Shown: positions 18,167 to 27,475, numbered from the stretch's first letter. The stretch: DNA of 64,000 nucleotides from an uncultured Pseudomonadota bacterium (GCA_903862885.1 CAIOZU010000016.1:62001-126000), one strand, 5' to 3'. A program made the numbers and translations. The notes: a model not told the origin generated them from the letters alone.

Positions 18167-19333
18167 TTAAGGCAGCGCCAGTCGGTTGTAGCGTTTGAGC
18201 AGCGCTTGCAGCTCGGGATGTGACAGCGCGATCGCATAGTGCCCCTGTTGGCCATGCATCTCGGTGGCTGCCACCATCGAATTGATAACCGCCTCCTCCA
18301 CCGCCTCGACCGTGCCTTGGAACACCGGATCAAGCGCATCGTTCCCCAGAAACTGCGCTGGATTTAGCACCTGATCACGAGCCCCTTCGGCGTTGGCGGT
18401 AGAAAAGGCGATGAACAAATCGCCCGATCCGTTACCGGAAAAGCTGCCATTGCGGGCGATACCTAAGCCTGCACGGCGCGCCACTCGCTTTAATTGATGG
18501 GGCAGCAACGGCGCATCGGTGGCCACCACAATAATAATGGAGCCTAAGTCGTGCGAAGTAAGCGTCGCATCGGTGAACACCCGATGATCGCGCAGATGCT
18601 GGCCGATAGGCACACCCGCGATCCGCAAGGTGTCACGAATGCCGTAGTTGGCTTGCACCAACACACCGACGGTATAGGTGGCATCACCAACTGACACGCG
18701 CCGTGACGCACTGCCGGTGCCGCATTTGAACTCATGACAGATCATGCCCGTGCCACCACCGACATTACCCTCTTCCACCGGCCCTGCGTGCGCGCCCTCC
18801 AACGCCTCAAACACGTGCGCAGCCGTGACATGAAAACCATTCACATCGTTGAGATAGCCATCCCAGGTCTCCGCCACCACTGGCAAGGACCAGAAATACC
18901 CGGTGGCATCCGCCGCTCGCTGACTCACGCGCCAGGCCACCGCCGCATCGCGCACCACACCGACACTGTGGGTGTTGGTAATCAGCACAGGGCCTTCCAG
19001 AAAGCCTGATTCCTCCACCCACGCGGTGCCGGTCATCTCGCCGTTGCCATTGAGCGCAAAGGTGCCGGCGAACACCGGCAGATCCGTACTGAGTGCGCCA
19101 CGCGGTACCACCGCGGTCACACCGGTGCGCACTTGATGCAAGTCATCATGAGAATCCACGAGCGTGACCTGACCGACCGTCACCCCAGCCACATCGGTGA
19201 TCGCATTCAAAGGGCCGGGTGTGCCGTCAAACGGCACACCGAGCTCACGCGCACGCGGGCCTGCCAGTACGGACGTCATGAGCACACCACACAGACTCAA
19301 AAGCCAACTGCACTGAACCCGGGTGAGGCGCAT
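18167..19333 (-). CDS. P1 family (DmpA/BapA type) aminopeptidase, exported
   Basis: Ntn-like self-processing aminopeptidase, 388 residues, with an N-terminal signal peptide (hydrophobic SWLLSLCGVLMTSVLAG). In DmpA-type enzymes the precursor cleaves itself just before the catalytic Ser that begins the beta chain; here that junction is LG|SIIIVVATDAPL (Ser near residue 265). Other family segments are ITDVAGVTVGQ, NTHSVGVVRDA, GNVGGGTGM, ANYGIRDTLRIAGVP and the PHQLKR helix. Such enzymes remove N-terminal D- or L- or beta-amino acids. AAGGA stands six bases before the second of two ATGs, so I start there. It follows rluF by nine bases. Confidence 0.85.
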   Translation of the reverse strand: MRLTRVQCSWLLSLCGVLMTSVLAGPRARELGVPFDGTPGPLNAITDVAGVTVGQVTLVDSHDDLHQVRTGVTAVVPRGALSTDLPVFAGTFALNGNGEMTGTAWVEESGFLEGPVLITNTHSVGVVRDAAVAWRVSQRAADATGYFWSLPVVAETWDGYLNDVNGFHVTAAHVFEALEGAHAGPVEEGNVGGGTGMICHEFKCGTGSASRRVSVGDATYTVGVLVQANYGIRDTLRIAGVPIGQHLRDHRVFTDATLTSHDLGSIIIVVATDAPLLPHQLKRVARRAGLGIARNGSFSGNGSGDLFIAFSTANAEGARDQVLNPAQFLGNDALDPVFQGTVEAVEEAVINSMVAATEMHGQQGHYAIALSHPELQALLKRYNRLALP

Positions 19334-19342
19334 ACGCATTCC

Positions 19343-20206
19343 TTAATCGATCGGTTGAGACGCAGCGCGCTTCATAGCAAAACGCTCGGGCAATAAGCCG
19401 GCTAATTCGGGCTTAGTGAGATAACGCCACCGACCTGGCTCGATACCATCCAACCAAATATTAATAAAGCGCACCCGCACTAACTTTCGTACGGTGTAAC
19501 CAAATACATCGCACATGCGCCTGATCTGACGATTCAGACCCTGCGTCAAAACAATCCGAAACTCATTCTTCGAGACCCGATAGGTCCGACAGGGCTGGGT
19601 CATGGTCTCTAAAATCTGCACCCCCGCCGCCATACTCGCTAAAAACTCATCGGTGATCGGCCGATCGACCGTCACCCGATATTCTTTTTCGTGATGATGC
19701 TCCACACGCAGCAACTGATTGACGATGTCACCGTCATTAGTCAGCAACAACAAGCCCTCCGAGTCTTTGTCGAGTCGCCCGACCGGGAAGACGCGCTCCG
19801 GGTGCGCCACAAAATCAATCACATTGTGGGCTACCCGCCGATCGGTGGTGCACTCCACACCGATAGGCTTGTGCAGCGCTATGTAGACAAGGCTCGTCGG
19901 CGCACCGAGCAACTCTCCATCGAGTCGTACGACATCAGCTGATGACACACGCGTACCTACCGTCGCCACCACTCCATTAACCGTGACCCGGCCGGCATGG
20001 ATGCGATCATCCGCTTCGCGTCGCGAGCACACACCGCGCTCGCTCAAGAACTTATTGAGGCGAACCGAGGCGCTTGGATCCACCGTCACGTCGGACGAGG
20101 CGACCGACACCGCAGGGGCGACCGGTGGGGCTTTAGGGGAAAAGGTATGTATCCGCGGACGAGGTGGCTGATCGCGTGCGCCCTTTGGTTTAACTCGATC
20201 GGTCAC
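19343..20206 (-). CDS. rluF: 23S rRNA pseudouridine synthase RluF
   Basis: About 287 residues. An S4 RNA-binding domain (SVRLNKFLSERGVCSRREAD) follows a Pro-rich N-terminal extension of about 45 residues, then the RsuA-family catalytic domain with HKPIGVECTT, the catalytic aspartate in GRLDKDSEGLLLLTNDGD, LTQGLNRQIRRM and the YTVRKLVRVRF end. The PITDEF and GVQILETMTQPC segments align with E. coli RluF (which modifies U2604) rather than RluB or RluE. The GTG at 20206 is preferred because GGAGAG lies five bases before it; the frame is open five more codons. The start is the least certain part. Confidence 0.85.
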   Translation of the reverse strand: MTDRVKPKGARDQPPRPRIHTFSPKAPPVAPAVSVASSDVTVDPSASVRLNKFLSERGVCSRREADDRIHAGRVTVNGVVATVGTRVSSADVVRLDGELLGAPTSLVYIALHKPIGVECTTDRRVAHNVIDFVAHPERVFPVGRLDKDSEGLLLLTNDGDIVNQLLRVEHHHEKEYRVTVDRPITDEFLASMAAGVQILETMTQPCRTYRVSKNEFRIVLTQGLNRQIRRMCDVFGYTVRKLVRVRFINIWLDGIEPGRWRYLTKPELAGLLPERFAMKRAASQPID

Positions 20207-20269
20207 TGAGACTCTCCGCACGCATCCGCTGTGTTAACGCCCATCGCCGACTCTGCCGGTTGCAGCCGA

Positions 20270-21646
20270 TCAGCGAAACGCGCCTTCTCCATAGGCCTCA
20301 GCGACCAGATTCTCAAAGCGGGTGTACTCACCTAAGAAGGTCAACTGGACTTCCCCGGTGGGGCCATTACGTTGCTTGGTGATGATGATGTCAGCGATGC
20401 CTTTGCGGGTGGTGTTGGGCTCATACACCTCTTCCCGATAGATCATCAAGATCACATCGGCGTCCTGCTCAAGCGCACCGGATTCACGTAAATCACTCAT
20501 CACCGGTTTCTTTTCCTGACGCTGCTCGACACTGCGATTGAGCTGCGACAAGGCGACCACCGGCAACTGCAACTCTTTGGCCAGCGCCTTTAAGGAGCGC
20601 GAGATCTCAGAGATCTCAGTCGCTCGGTTTTCTTTATTGCCAGAGACCGACATCAACTGCAGGTAATCCACCACAATCAACCCTAAGCCTTTCTCACGCT
20701 TCAGACGCCGCGCGCGGGCGCGGATTTCAGTCGGCGTCAAAGCAGCGGTCTCATCGATATAAATAGGCGCCTGCGATAACACTTCGGTGGCACTGGTGAT
20801 GCGCGGCCAATCCTCGGCCGACAGGTTGCCGGTGCGCAAATGCCCCTGACTCACCCGGCCGAGCGAGGAGATCATGCGCATGGTCAGCTGTTCTGCCGAC
20901 ATTTCCATAGAGAAGATCGCACACGGCACCTGGCGATCGATCGCCGCATTCTCGGCAATATTAATCGCCAGCGTCGTCTTGCCCATGGAGGGTCGGCCGG
21001 CAATGATGATCAGATCACCCGGCTGAAAACCGGTCGTCATACGATCCAGTTCCGTGTAACCGGTGGCGACGCCGGTGAACGCCCCTGGGTTTTGGTGCAA
21101 ACGATCGATCTTATCGACCGTATCGGGCAACACGTCTTTAACGGAACGAAAGCCGGCGCGCGTACGCGTGCCTTTTTCGGCGATTTCAAAGACGCGCCGC
21201 TCCGCTTCTTCCACCAATTCACTCGGTGCACGGCCGCGCGTATCGAGCGCACTGGATGCAATTTCGCCACCGGCTTGCACCAACTGGCGAAGCAAGGCGT
21301 GATCCCTAACGATCCCCGCATACGCCCGCGCGTTGGCGGCACTGGGCGTGTCACGGGTCAGGCGCGCTAAGTACGCAAGCCCACCCACTTCGTCGACAAT
21401 GCCTTTATTGGAGAGAGATTCCGAGACCGTCACGGCATCACACGGACTTTGCGACTCGACCAACTCCGCGATCGCGGCATAAATCAGTTGGTGATCACGG
21501 CGATAAAAATCGCGGCTCTCAATCAGATCAGCGACGCCATCCCAGGCGGTCGCATCGAGCATCAGGCCGCCTAAGACCGCCTGTTCGGCTTCTACCGAGT
21601 GCGGTGGCAGTCGCATGCCCTCTGTATTTGAATCCGCAAATGCCAT
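20270..21646 (-). CDS. dnaB: Replicative DNA helicase DnaB
   Basis: Hexameric 5'-3' helicase at the replication fork, 458 residues. The N-terminal helical domain (PPHSVEAEQAVLGGLMLD) contacts primase. The RecA-like C-terminal domain has Walker A in AGRPSMGKTTLA, EMSAEQL, Walker B in IVVDYLQLM, LSQLNRSVEQR and SDLRESGALEQDAD. The start ATG has GAGGT five bases upstream. The order rpsF-rpsR-(membrane gene)-rplI-dnaB is a conserved gammaproteobacterial arrangement. No intein or insertion is seen. Confidence 0.97.
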   Translation of the reverse strand: MAFADSNTEGMRLPPHSVEAEQAVLGGLMLDATAWDGVADLIESRDFYRRDHQLIYAAIAELVESQSPCDAVTVSESLSNKGIVDEVGGLAYLARLTRDTPSAANARAYAGIVRDHALLRQLVQAGGEIASSALDTRGRAPSELVEEAERRVFEIAEKGTRTRAGFRSVKDVLPDTVDKIDRLHQNPGAFTGVATGYTELDRMTTGFQPGDLIIIAGRPSMGKTTLAINIAENAAIDRQVPCAIFSMEMSAEQLTMRMISSLGRVSQGHLRTGNLSAEDWPRITSATEVLSQAPIYIDETAALTPTEIRARARRLKREKGLGLIVVDYLQLMSVSGNKENRATEISEISRSLKALAKELQLPVVALSQLNRSVEQRQEKKPVMSDLRESGALEQDADVILMIYREEVYEPNTTRKGIADIIITKQRNGPTGEVQLTFLGEYTRFENLVAEAYGEGAFR

Positions 21647-21684
21647 TCCGTACCTCGGGGTCAGTTCAATGAGGGGGAGCGCTC

Positions 21685-21716
21685 AGTCTACCCCCAACGT
21701 ACCTCGAGTCTACCCC
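21685..21716. repeat. Pair of 10-bp direct repeats upstream of dnaB
   Basis: AGTCTACCCC occurs at 21685-21694 and again at 21707-21716, 22 bases apart, which is about two helical turns. The pair lies in the 119-base gap between rplI and dnaB, where a dnaB promoter would be expected. It may be a protein-binding site or chance; no regulator is recognised. Confidence 0.4.
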
Positions 21717-21765
21717 GAGCCACGCCGTACGGCGCGCGCTCAGGGCCACGATCGGGGTGCGCGAA

Positions 21766-22215
21766 CTAAGGCGCTGCGGACACCACCACGGTGATCGCCA
21801 CATCGACATCGGTATGCAGGTGCAACGTGACCGCCTGGTCACCAATGATGCGGATATGGCCGGTCGGCATACGCACTTCGGAGCGCTCGACCACGTGGCC
21901 GGCGGCCTTTAAGGCCTCAGAGATATCGCCGGTGCCAATCGAGCCGAACAGCTTGCCCTCGGTGCCTGCCTTGGCACTGATCGCCAAGCGGAAGTCCTGA
22001 AGGGCGGCGGCGCGACTGGTGGCACTGGCCAACTCGGCGGCCGCTTTTGCTTCAAACTCAGCTCGTTGCGCTTCAAACTTCACAACATTCTTGGCAGTCG
22101 CCAAGGTGCCGCGGCCGGTCGGCAGCAGATAATTGCGGCCATAGCCCGACTTGACCTTCACGCGGTCGCCGATACTGCCAAGGTTCGCTACTTTTTTAAG
22201 AAGAATGACGTCCAT
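21766..22215 (-). CDS. rplI: 50S ribosomal protein L9
   Basis: 149 residues. The N-terminal rRNA-binding domain (MDVILLKKVANLGSIGDRVKVKSGYGRNYLLP) is connected by the long central helix rich in Ala, Glu and Lys to the C-terminal domain with GKLFGSIGTGDI and GHIRIIGDQAVTLHLH (listed as separate pieces of the family profile). Length and all conserved glycines are normal. Downstream of the membrane-protein gene in the rpsF operon. Confidence 0.97.
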   Translation of the reverse strand: MDVILLKKVANLGSIGDRVKVKSGYGRNYLLPTGRGTLATAKNVVKFEAQRAEFEAKAAAELASATSRAAALQDFRLAISAKAGTEGKLFGSIGTGDISEALKAAGHVVERSEVRMPTGHIRIIGDQAVTLHLHTDVDVAITVVVSAAP

Positions 22216-22277
22216 CGAAGCACCTGTATCCGTTACAAAGTCAAAAAAAGCATCCCCACCGCCGTGAAGCGATGGCC

Positions 22278-23210
22278 TTAAGACGGGGTCGGCGCCACAA
22301 AGCGCGTCCGTATCGCCAGCCAGTTATCCGCCAAACCCACCACCGCCAACACGCCCTGCACCAGCAAGGTGGTAAACGGCAGGAACAAGAGCACGTAGGT
22401 CACCCCAAGCCACGCCCCGCTCCACTTCATTCCCGCTCGCGCCGCGTGCAACACGGCCAAGCCCTGCAGCACAAACGCACCTAAAAATACCCAGGCCGCA
22501 TCCGCCGCGACCTGCCAACGAAAGATCAGCGCACAGCCAGCGACCAACACGCCTAAGGCCGACACCGTCTTCCCCGCGGTCAAGGCCCTAAAGGCAGGGC
22601 CTAAGCGGGTAGTCCCGGTCTTGATCCCTGACCAGTACAGACCCACGAACAAGGCCACCATGGTGTTCAGCAACAAGAGCCAAGTCACCACGCCCCACAT
22701 CCGCTCCGCCGAGGCTTGAATCAAGTTCGCATCCCGAGGGCTGCGACCCGAGCCTACCGTCGACATCACCGACGCCACCTGATCGAGCTCGCTCGCCAGC
22801 CGTTCTAAGAACGGTCGCCACACCCCCGGTGGATCAGACAGCACCGCATGCACAATGCCTAAAAAGATCAAAGCCGCTACGGTCGCCAGCTGAAACGCTA
22901 AGTTCAATGAACCGCCGCGCGCCAACAGCCGACCCAACAACCCAGCCGGCACCACCAGCGCCAACGCCAGCAACACCACCGGCACAGGCCCGGCACCTGC
23001 CATAGACAACCACCATCCCAAGGTGATGGCAGCGACCAAGGCCGCCAACCAATCTTGCAAAGGCTTCGAATCCGACAGGGCCAGCAACACAATCAACGCC
23101 CCCGACAGCCACGTGCCAAAGGGCAATAACAAACTTAAAAACGCCAAAGCCACCGCGCCGATCAACGCGCGGGTGCGAGACGTGGTCAACCACACTGCCA
23201 GACCGTGCAT
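22278..23210 (-). CDS. Multi-pass inner-membrane protein between rpsR and rplI
   Basis: A 310-residue protein dominated by hydrophobic helices, about eight to nine membrane segments, with one soluble loop around residues 115-165 (PPGVWRPFLERLASELDQVA and following). A membrane protein of the DUF2232 type sits at this place between rpsR and rplI in several gammaproteobacteria (Xanthomonas, Pseudomonas), and length and topology agree. No catalytic motif is visible. Function unknown; its place in a ribosomal-protein operon does not prove a role in translation. Confidence 0.7.
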   Translation of the reverse strand: MHGLAVWLTTSRTRALIGAVALAFLSLLLPFGTWLSGALIVLLALSDSKPLQDWLAALVAAITLGWWLSMAGAGPVPVVLLALALVVPAGLLGRLLARGGSLNLAFQLATVAALIFLGIVHAVLSDPPGVWRPFLERLASELDQVASVMSTVGSGRSPRDANLIQASAERMWGVVTWLLLLNTMVALFVGLYWSGIKTGTTRLGPAFRALTAGKTVSALGVLVAGCALIFRWQVAADAAWVFLGAFVLQGLAVLHAARAGMKWSGAWLGVTYVLLFLPFTTLLVQGVLAVVGLADNWLAIRTRFVAPTPS

Positions 23211-23253
23211 AACATGCGCCTTAGGGGGTTAAGCCCCTAAAACAAGCATTCAC

Positions 23254-23478
23254 TCAATGCTGATCGGTGTAAGGCAGCAGCGCCAAAAACCGAGCGCGCT
23301 TCACCGCTTCAGACAACTGACGCTGATAGTTCGCCTTGGTGCCGGTGATCCGACTCGGAACAATCTTGCCGGTCTCTGTGATGTAGTTCTTCAAGGTACC
23401 AATGTCTTTGTAGTCAATCTTGACCACACCATCGGCCGTGAATTTGCAAAACTTTTTACGACGAAAATAACGTGCCAT
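23254..23478 (-). CDS. rpsR: 30S ribosomal protein S18
   Basis: 74 residues, normal length. Basic N-terminus [13 protein letters not shown], then [33 protein letters not shown] and [13 protein letters not shown] are near-invariant S18 sequence. S18 pairs with S6 on the small-subunit platform. It is 19 bases downstream of rpsF. Confidence 0.98.
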   Translation of the reverse strand: MARYFRRKKFCKFTADGVVKIDYKDIGTLKNYITETGKIVPSRITGTKANYQRQLSEAVKRARFLALLPYTDQH

Positions 23479-23497
23479 AGGAGTCTCCTGTCAGGCC

Positions 23498-23926
23498 TTA
23501 GTAGCGAGCGCCACGACCACCGCCACCACCGCGCTCTTCGCGGTCGTCACGATCGTCCCGGTAATCCCGGTCGTCGTCGCGGTCATCACGGCTCTCTGCC
23601 TTCTCATCGCCACCCTTCAACATGGGTGATGGCTCGGTGACCGCACTGTTCAAGCGTGTGGTCAGATGCCTGATCACCGCATCCGAGAAGCGGAAGGACC
23701 CTTCAAGCTCTGCGAGTGTTTTGTTATCACACTCGATGTTCATCAACACGTAGTGGGCTTTGTGCACTTTGGAGATGGGATAGGTCAGTTGACGTCTGCC
23801 CCAGTCTTCAAAACGATGCACGGCACCGCCGCCGGCGGTGATCATGCCTTGGTAGCGTTCCACCATCGCAGGCACTTGTTCGCTCTGATCCGGATGGACC
23901 AGAAACACGATTTCATAATGTCTCAT
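23498..23926 (-). CDS. rpsF: 30S ribosomal protein S6 with Asp/Arg-rich tail
   Basis: 142 residues. Residues 1-100 are a normal S6 ([52 protein letters not shown]). The last 35 residues form a low-complexity tail of alternating Asp, Arg and Glu ([18 protein letters not shown]) ending in Gly/Arg. In E. coli the S6 end is extended post-translationally with glutamates by RimK; here an acidic/mixed-charge tail is genetically encoded. First gene of the S6-S18-L9 operon, with a strong promoter and a structured leader upstream. Confidence 0.97.
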   Translation of the reverse strand: MRHYEIVFLVHPDQSEQVPAMVERYQGMITAGGGAVHRFEDWGRRQLTYPISKVHKAHYVLMNIECDNKTLAELEGSFRFSDAVIRHLTTRLNSAVTEPSPMLKGGDEKAESRDDRDDDRDYRDDRDDREERGGGGGRGARY

Positions 23927-23998
23927 AGCAGCTCCCTCTGGTTAAGTGCTGACCCACTGAGACGGCGGGTGCAACAAGGAGAATCAGTAAAGGTCACA

Positions 23999-24039
23999 CT
24001 CGCCCAGAACCTAAGCCCATGGCCTAGGCCCCGAACGAG
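23999..24039 (-). promoter_or_regulatory. Stem-loop at the 5' end of the rpsF leader, possible S6:S18 site
   Basis: In minus orientation CCUAGGCC/GGCUUAGG form an 8-bp stem (24010-24028, one G-U pair, AUG loop), and CUCG/CGAG (24036-24039 with 23999-24002) can close an outer helix, leaving asymmetric internal bulges. It begins about where the transcript from the promoter just upstream would start. Leaders of rpsF operons in many bacteria bind the S6:S18 complex for feedback. I see the fold but cannot confirm the CCG bulge of the published motif. Confidence 0.4.
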
Positions 24040-24045
24040 CCGGTA

Positions 24046-24074
24046 AGTATAGGGGGCTTAAGGCCCCTTCGCAA
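24046..24074 (-). promoter_or_regulatory. Sigma-70 promoter of the rpsF operon
   Basis: TTGCGA (24069-24074) and TATACT (24046-24051), read on the minus strand, are separated by exactly 17 bases. The spacer contains a GGGGC/GCCCC hairpin that could also serve as the end of the rlmB transcript. The expected start is near 24039, giving a leader of about 113 bases before rpsF. Confidence 0.72.
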
Positions 24075-24101
24075 GCCAAAAAGCAGTGGCGGTTCAGCGC
24101 G

Positions 24102-24842
24102 TTAGACCTGCTCGCGCTGCCTTAAGGCTTCATAGAGCATGACGCCTGCCGCCACCGACACATTGAGGCTCTGGACCGTCCCCCGTAAGGGCAGTTGCAC
24201 CACCACATCACAGTGCTCCCGGGTGAGACGACGCATCCCCGTGCCCTCCGCCCCCAGAACGATCGCCAGGGGGCCGGTCAGGGGGGCTTGGTAGTGGGGC
24301 GTTTTCGCCTCCCCATCGGTCCCCACAATCCACAGCCCCTGCTCTTTGAGGGCGCGCAAGGTGCGGGCTAAATTAGTCACCTGCACCAAGGGGATGGTCT
24401 CGGCCGCGCCCGCTGCCACTTTACGCACCACCGGGGTCAATCCAGTGGCCCGATCTTTAGGGACCACCACCGCATCCGCGCCGACCGCATCGGCGGTGCG
24501 CAGACACGCCCCTAAATTGTGTGGGTCTTGCACCCCATCGAGCACCAACACCCAAGGGACGTGGTTGGCCTCACCAAGCCGCATCAATAGATCTTCTTCG
24601 GCCATCGGGCCTTGCGGCGTCACCTGCGCCACCACACCCTGATGCACGCCGTGCTGGGTGACCGCGTCGAGTTCTTGGGCAGTGCGCGTCTCGATCACCC
24701 ATCGATGAGTACGCGCCTGCTCCCATAGATCCGCCAGTCGCTCATCCTGCCGCTTGATCAGCCACAGCCGCTTCACTGCCTGTGGCCGCTGCGTCATGAC
24801 TGAGCGCACCGCATGCAATCCGTAAATCGTTTCCTCACTCAT
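24102..24842 (-). CDS. rlmB: 23S rRNA (guanosine(2251)-2'-O)-methyltransferase RlmB
   Basis: SPOUT methyltransferase, 246 residues, SAM-dependent. An N-terminal substrate-binding domain (IYGLHAVRSVM to about residue 75) precedes the knotted catalytic domain: motif 1 LDGVQDPHNLGACLRTADA, motif 2 IVLGAEGTGMRRL, motif 3 LPLRGTVQSLNVSVAAGVMLYE. The linked position downstream of rnr is the same as in E. coli. Confidence 0.96.
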   Translation of the reverse strand: MSEETIYGLHAVRSVMTQRPQAVKRLWLIKRQDERLADLWEQARTHRWVIETRTAQELDAVTQHGVHQGVVAQVTPQGPMAEEDLLMRLGEANHVPWVLVLDGVQDPHNLGACLRTADAVGADAVVVPKDRATGLTPVVRKVAAGAAETIPLVQVTNLARTLRALKEQGLWIVGTDGEAKTPHYQAPLTGPLAIVLGAEGTGMRRLTREHCDVVVQLPLRGTVQSLNVSVAAGVMLYEALRQREQV

Positions 24843-24870
24843 CGATACGCCGCCTCACTCACTGGGTCTG

Positions 24871-27225
24871 CTACCGCTTCTTGCGTCGACTCTTTGCGCC
24901 CGGGCGCTTTGCCGGCGCACCCGCTTTCTTTTTGCTGGGGCCACCGCGTCCGGCACTGCCTTTTTTAGCACCAAACACCGTCTGCACGGCACGCGGCTTG
25001 CCATCTTGGCCCATCCGGCTGCGCGGATGAAAGGCGCCCTCGGTTTTTTCCATTAATTCGAAATCAATTTTTCGAAGGGAGGGATCCACGCGCGCCACCC
25101 GCACCATCAAGCGATCGCCCAAGGTAAAGCGCTCGCCGCTGCGCTCGCCCACCAAAGCGCGCCGATCTTCCTCAAAGCGATAGTAATCCCGGCCCAAATT
25201 GGCGACGTGGATCAAACCATCGACCTGCAAGCCGTCGAGCTGCACAAACAAACCAAAATCAGTGACCCCGGTGACCACCCCCGCAAAGGTCTCGCCTTCG
25301 CGATCGCGCATGAACTCGCACTTTAAGAACGCGGTGACATCACGCGCTGCTTCATCAGCGCGTCGCTCGCGCGATGAACACTCCTGTCCGAGCACCTCCA
25401 TATCATGCGCCGAGTGCACAAAAGACTCTGCCATACCCCCCTCGAGCGCATGACGAATCGCACGATGCACTAAAAGATCCGGATAGCGTCTGATTGGCGA
25501 GGTGAAATGCGCATAGGCCTCAAGCGCTAAGCCAAAGTGCCCAATGTTCTCAGGCTGATAGACCGCTTGGGCTAAGGATCGAATGATCATGCCCTCGAGC
25601 AGGGTGGTATCTGGCCGTCCCTGTACTTGCTTTAATAAAGCCGCGAGCTTAAGCGGATCCATCTCGCCGTCGGTCTCTAGCAACAAGCCACGGGTCGCTA
25701 AGAACCGCTTGAGCTCCAAAATGCGCTCTTCATCCGGGCTTGCATGCACCCGATATAAAGCCGGCATACCTTGCTTCTTTAAAAAACGCGCCGCCTCGAC
25801 GTTGGCGGCGATCATGCATTCCTCAATCAAACGATGCGCATCATTGCGTGGATAGCTCTTCAGATCAGCCACCCGACCATCCTCACCAATCAGCACCTTG
25901 ACTTCGGCCGACTCAAAATCAAGCGCCCCGCGCACCTCACGGTGTCGCCTAAGTGCCCGATATAAGTCATACAGCGACTCGAGCGAAGTGAGCACATCGG
26001 CAGGTAATTCGGCGCGAATCTTAGGAGTACGCTCGATCAACGCTTCAGCGGCGCGTGTGTAAGTCAGCCGCGCTTTTGAGTTCATCAAGGCCGCATAAAA
26101 CTTGGCTTTAGTGACCTTGCCTTCGCGACTGATATTCATCTCAGCGACCAAGCAAGCTCGATCTTCAAAAGGCACCAACGAACACAAGTGATTAGAAAGC
26201 TGCTCCGGCAGCATCGGCAATACCCGATTCGGAAAATACACGCTGGTGGCTCGCTCATGCGCGTGCGTATCGAGTGCGGAACCCGGTTTCACATAATGAC
26301 TGACATCAGCGATCGCCACCAATAACCGCCAGCCGGTGCGCGTGGGCTCAGCAAATACCGCATCGTCAAAATCCCTGGCATCTTCGCCATCAATGGTCAT
26401 CAACGGCACCGCGCGCAAATCTAAGCGGGGGCCAAGACCCGATCCGTCCACCACCTTTCCAAAGCGTTTGGCTTCGCGCACCACCGCCGAGGGGAACTCA
26501 TGCGGCAACTGATGCGAAGCAATGGCTAATTCTATCGCGGTACTGGCTACGCCCTCTTCGGGCAGCACGCGAATGACGCGCCCCACCGCTTCACCATAGC
26601 GACTGGGTGGCTCAACGATTTGTGCGACCACCAAGCAGCCGTGGGTCGCCTCGCCCATCTCACGCGAAGGAATCACCACCCGCTGGCTGATGCGCCGATT
26701 ATCCGGCTCGACAAAGCCCACACCGCGCTCCACATGAAAGCGGCCCGCGACCTGCAGGGTGCGCCGCTCAAGCACTTCAACTACCTCGCCTTCTTTACGA
26801 TTGCGGGCATCGACACCGACAATACGCACCGCGACGCGATCGCCGTGCATCACCTGGCGCATCTGCGCGGGCGATAAAAACGCATCATCGGAACCATCAT
26901 CTGGAATAAAAAATCCAAAGCCGTCTCGATGACCGGCGACCTTGCCGACACGTACCGCGACTCGCTCGAGCAACAAATACTCATCGCGACGATTACGCAG
27001 TAACTGGCCATCGCGCACCATGGCACCAAGGCGTTTATCAAGCGCCGCGCGCAAGCCTTTGTCTTTGAGTTTGAGCGTCTCGGCAAAGCCGTCCGCCGTT
27101 AATGGCGCACCGGCCGCGGTGAGCACCGACAAAAGATATTCGCGGCTCGGAATGGGTTTGGCGTAGCGCTCAGACTCTTGTGTCTGTTGTTGATCGGCGC
27201 GGCGCCAGTCTGAAGTTTTAGTCAT
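24871..27225 (-). CDS. rnr: Ribonuclease R
   Basis: 3'-5' exoribonuclease of the RNB family, 784 residues, which degrades structured RNA. It has an N-terminal helix-turn-helix-like region, two cold-shock domains (about 85-235), the RNB domain with the metal-binding DGEDARDFDDAV (near residue 280) and HFTSPIRRYPDLLVHR, a C-terminal S1 domain (AGVVTGVTDFGLFVQLDGLQVDGL region) and a Lys/Arg-rich tail of about 50 residues. It heads rnr-rlmB, divergent from the tRNA-Leu gene. Confidence 0.96.
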   Translation of the reverse strand: MTKTSDWRRADQQQTQESERYAKPIPSREYLLSVLTAAGAPLTADGFAETLKLKDKGLRAALDKRLGAMVRDGQLLRNRRDEYLLLERVAVRVGKVAGHRDGFGFFIPDDGSDDAFLSPAQMRQVMHGDRVAVRIVGVDARNRKEGEVVEVLERRTLQVAGRFHVERGVGFVEPDNRRISQRVVIPSREMGEATHGCLVVAQIVEPPSRYGEAVGRVIRVLPEEGVASTAIELAIASHQLPHEFPSAVVREAKRFGKVVDGSGLGPRLDLRAVPLMTIDGEDARDFDDAVFAEPTRTGWRLLVAIADVSHYVKPGSALDTHAHERATSVYFPNRVLPMLPEQLSNHLCSLVPFEDRACLVAEMNISREGKVTKAKFYAALMNSKARLTYTRAAEALIERTPKIRAELPADVLTSLESLYDLYRALRRHREVRGALDFESAEVKVLIGEDGRVADLKSYPRNDAHRLIEECMIAANVEAARFLKKQGMPALYRVHASPDEERILELKRFLATRGLLLETDGEMDPLKLAALLKQVQGRPDTTLLEGMIIRSLAQAVYQPENIGHFGLALEAYAHFTSPIRRYPDLLVHRAIRHALEGGMAESFVHSAHDMEVLGQECSSRERRADEAARDVTAFLKCEFMRDREGETFAGVVTGVTDFGLFVQLDGLQVDGLIHVANLGRDYYRFEEDRRALVGERSGERFTLGDRLMVRVARVDPSLRKIDFELMEKTEGAFHPRSRMGQDGKPRAVQTVFGAKKGSAGRGGPSKKKAGAPAKRPGAKSRRKKR

Positions 27226-27319
27226 AAGTAAAAATTAAAAATAGGCGTTTGCCAAAAATGGCAGGCCTTCAGTCCTTGAAGGTAAGTCGAATCCCCTTAA
27301 TGGGGTCAGGAAGCGTTGA

Positions 27320-27348
27320 TTGACAGAGGGTACATCACTGCGTAGATT
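27320..27348 (+). promoter_or_regulatory. Promoter of the tRNA-Leu gene
   Basis: A perfect TTGACA (27320-27325), a 17-base spacer and TAGATT (27343-27348), followed by a GC-rich discriminator, typical of stable-RNA promoters. The predicted start near 27355 would give a 5' leader of about 36 bases before the mature tRNA. Confidence 0.78.
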
Positions 27349-27390
27349 GCCGGACTTCACGACCGGGGGGCTCCCCGGAGTCCGTGCCTA

Positions 27391-27475
<85 letters not shown>

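Noticed and set aside
18696-18726. Catalytic serine of the P1 peptidase in the GTGSASR segment
   Set aside because: By family knowledge the self-cleavage site is the later G-S in front of IIIVVATDAP; the earlier serines are structural.
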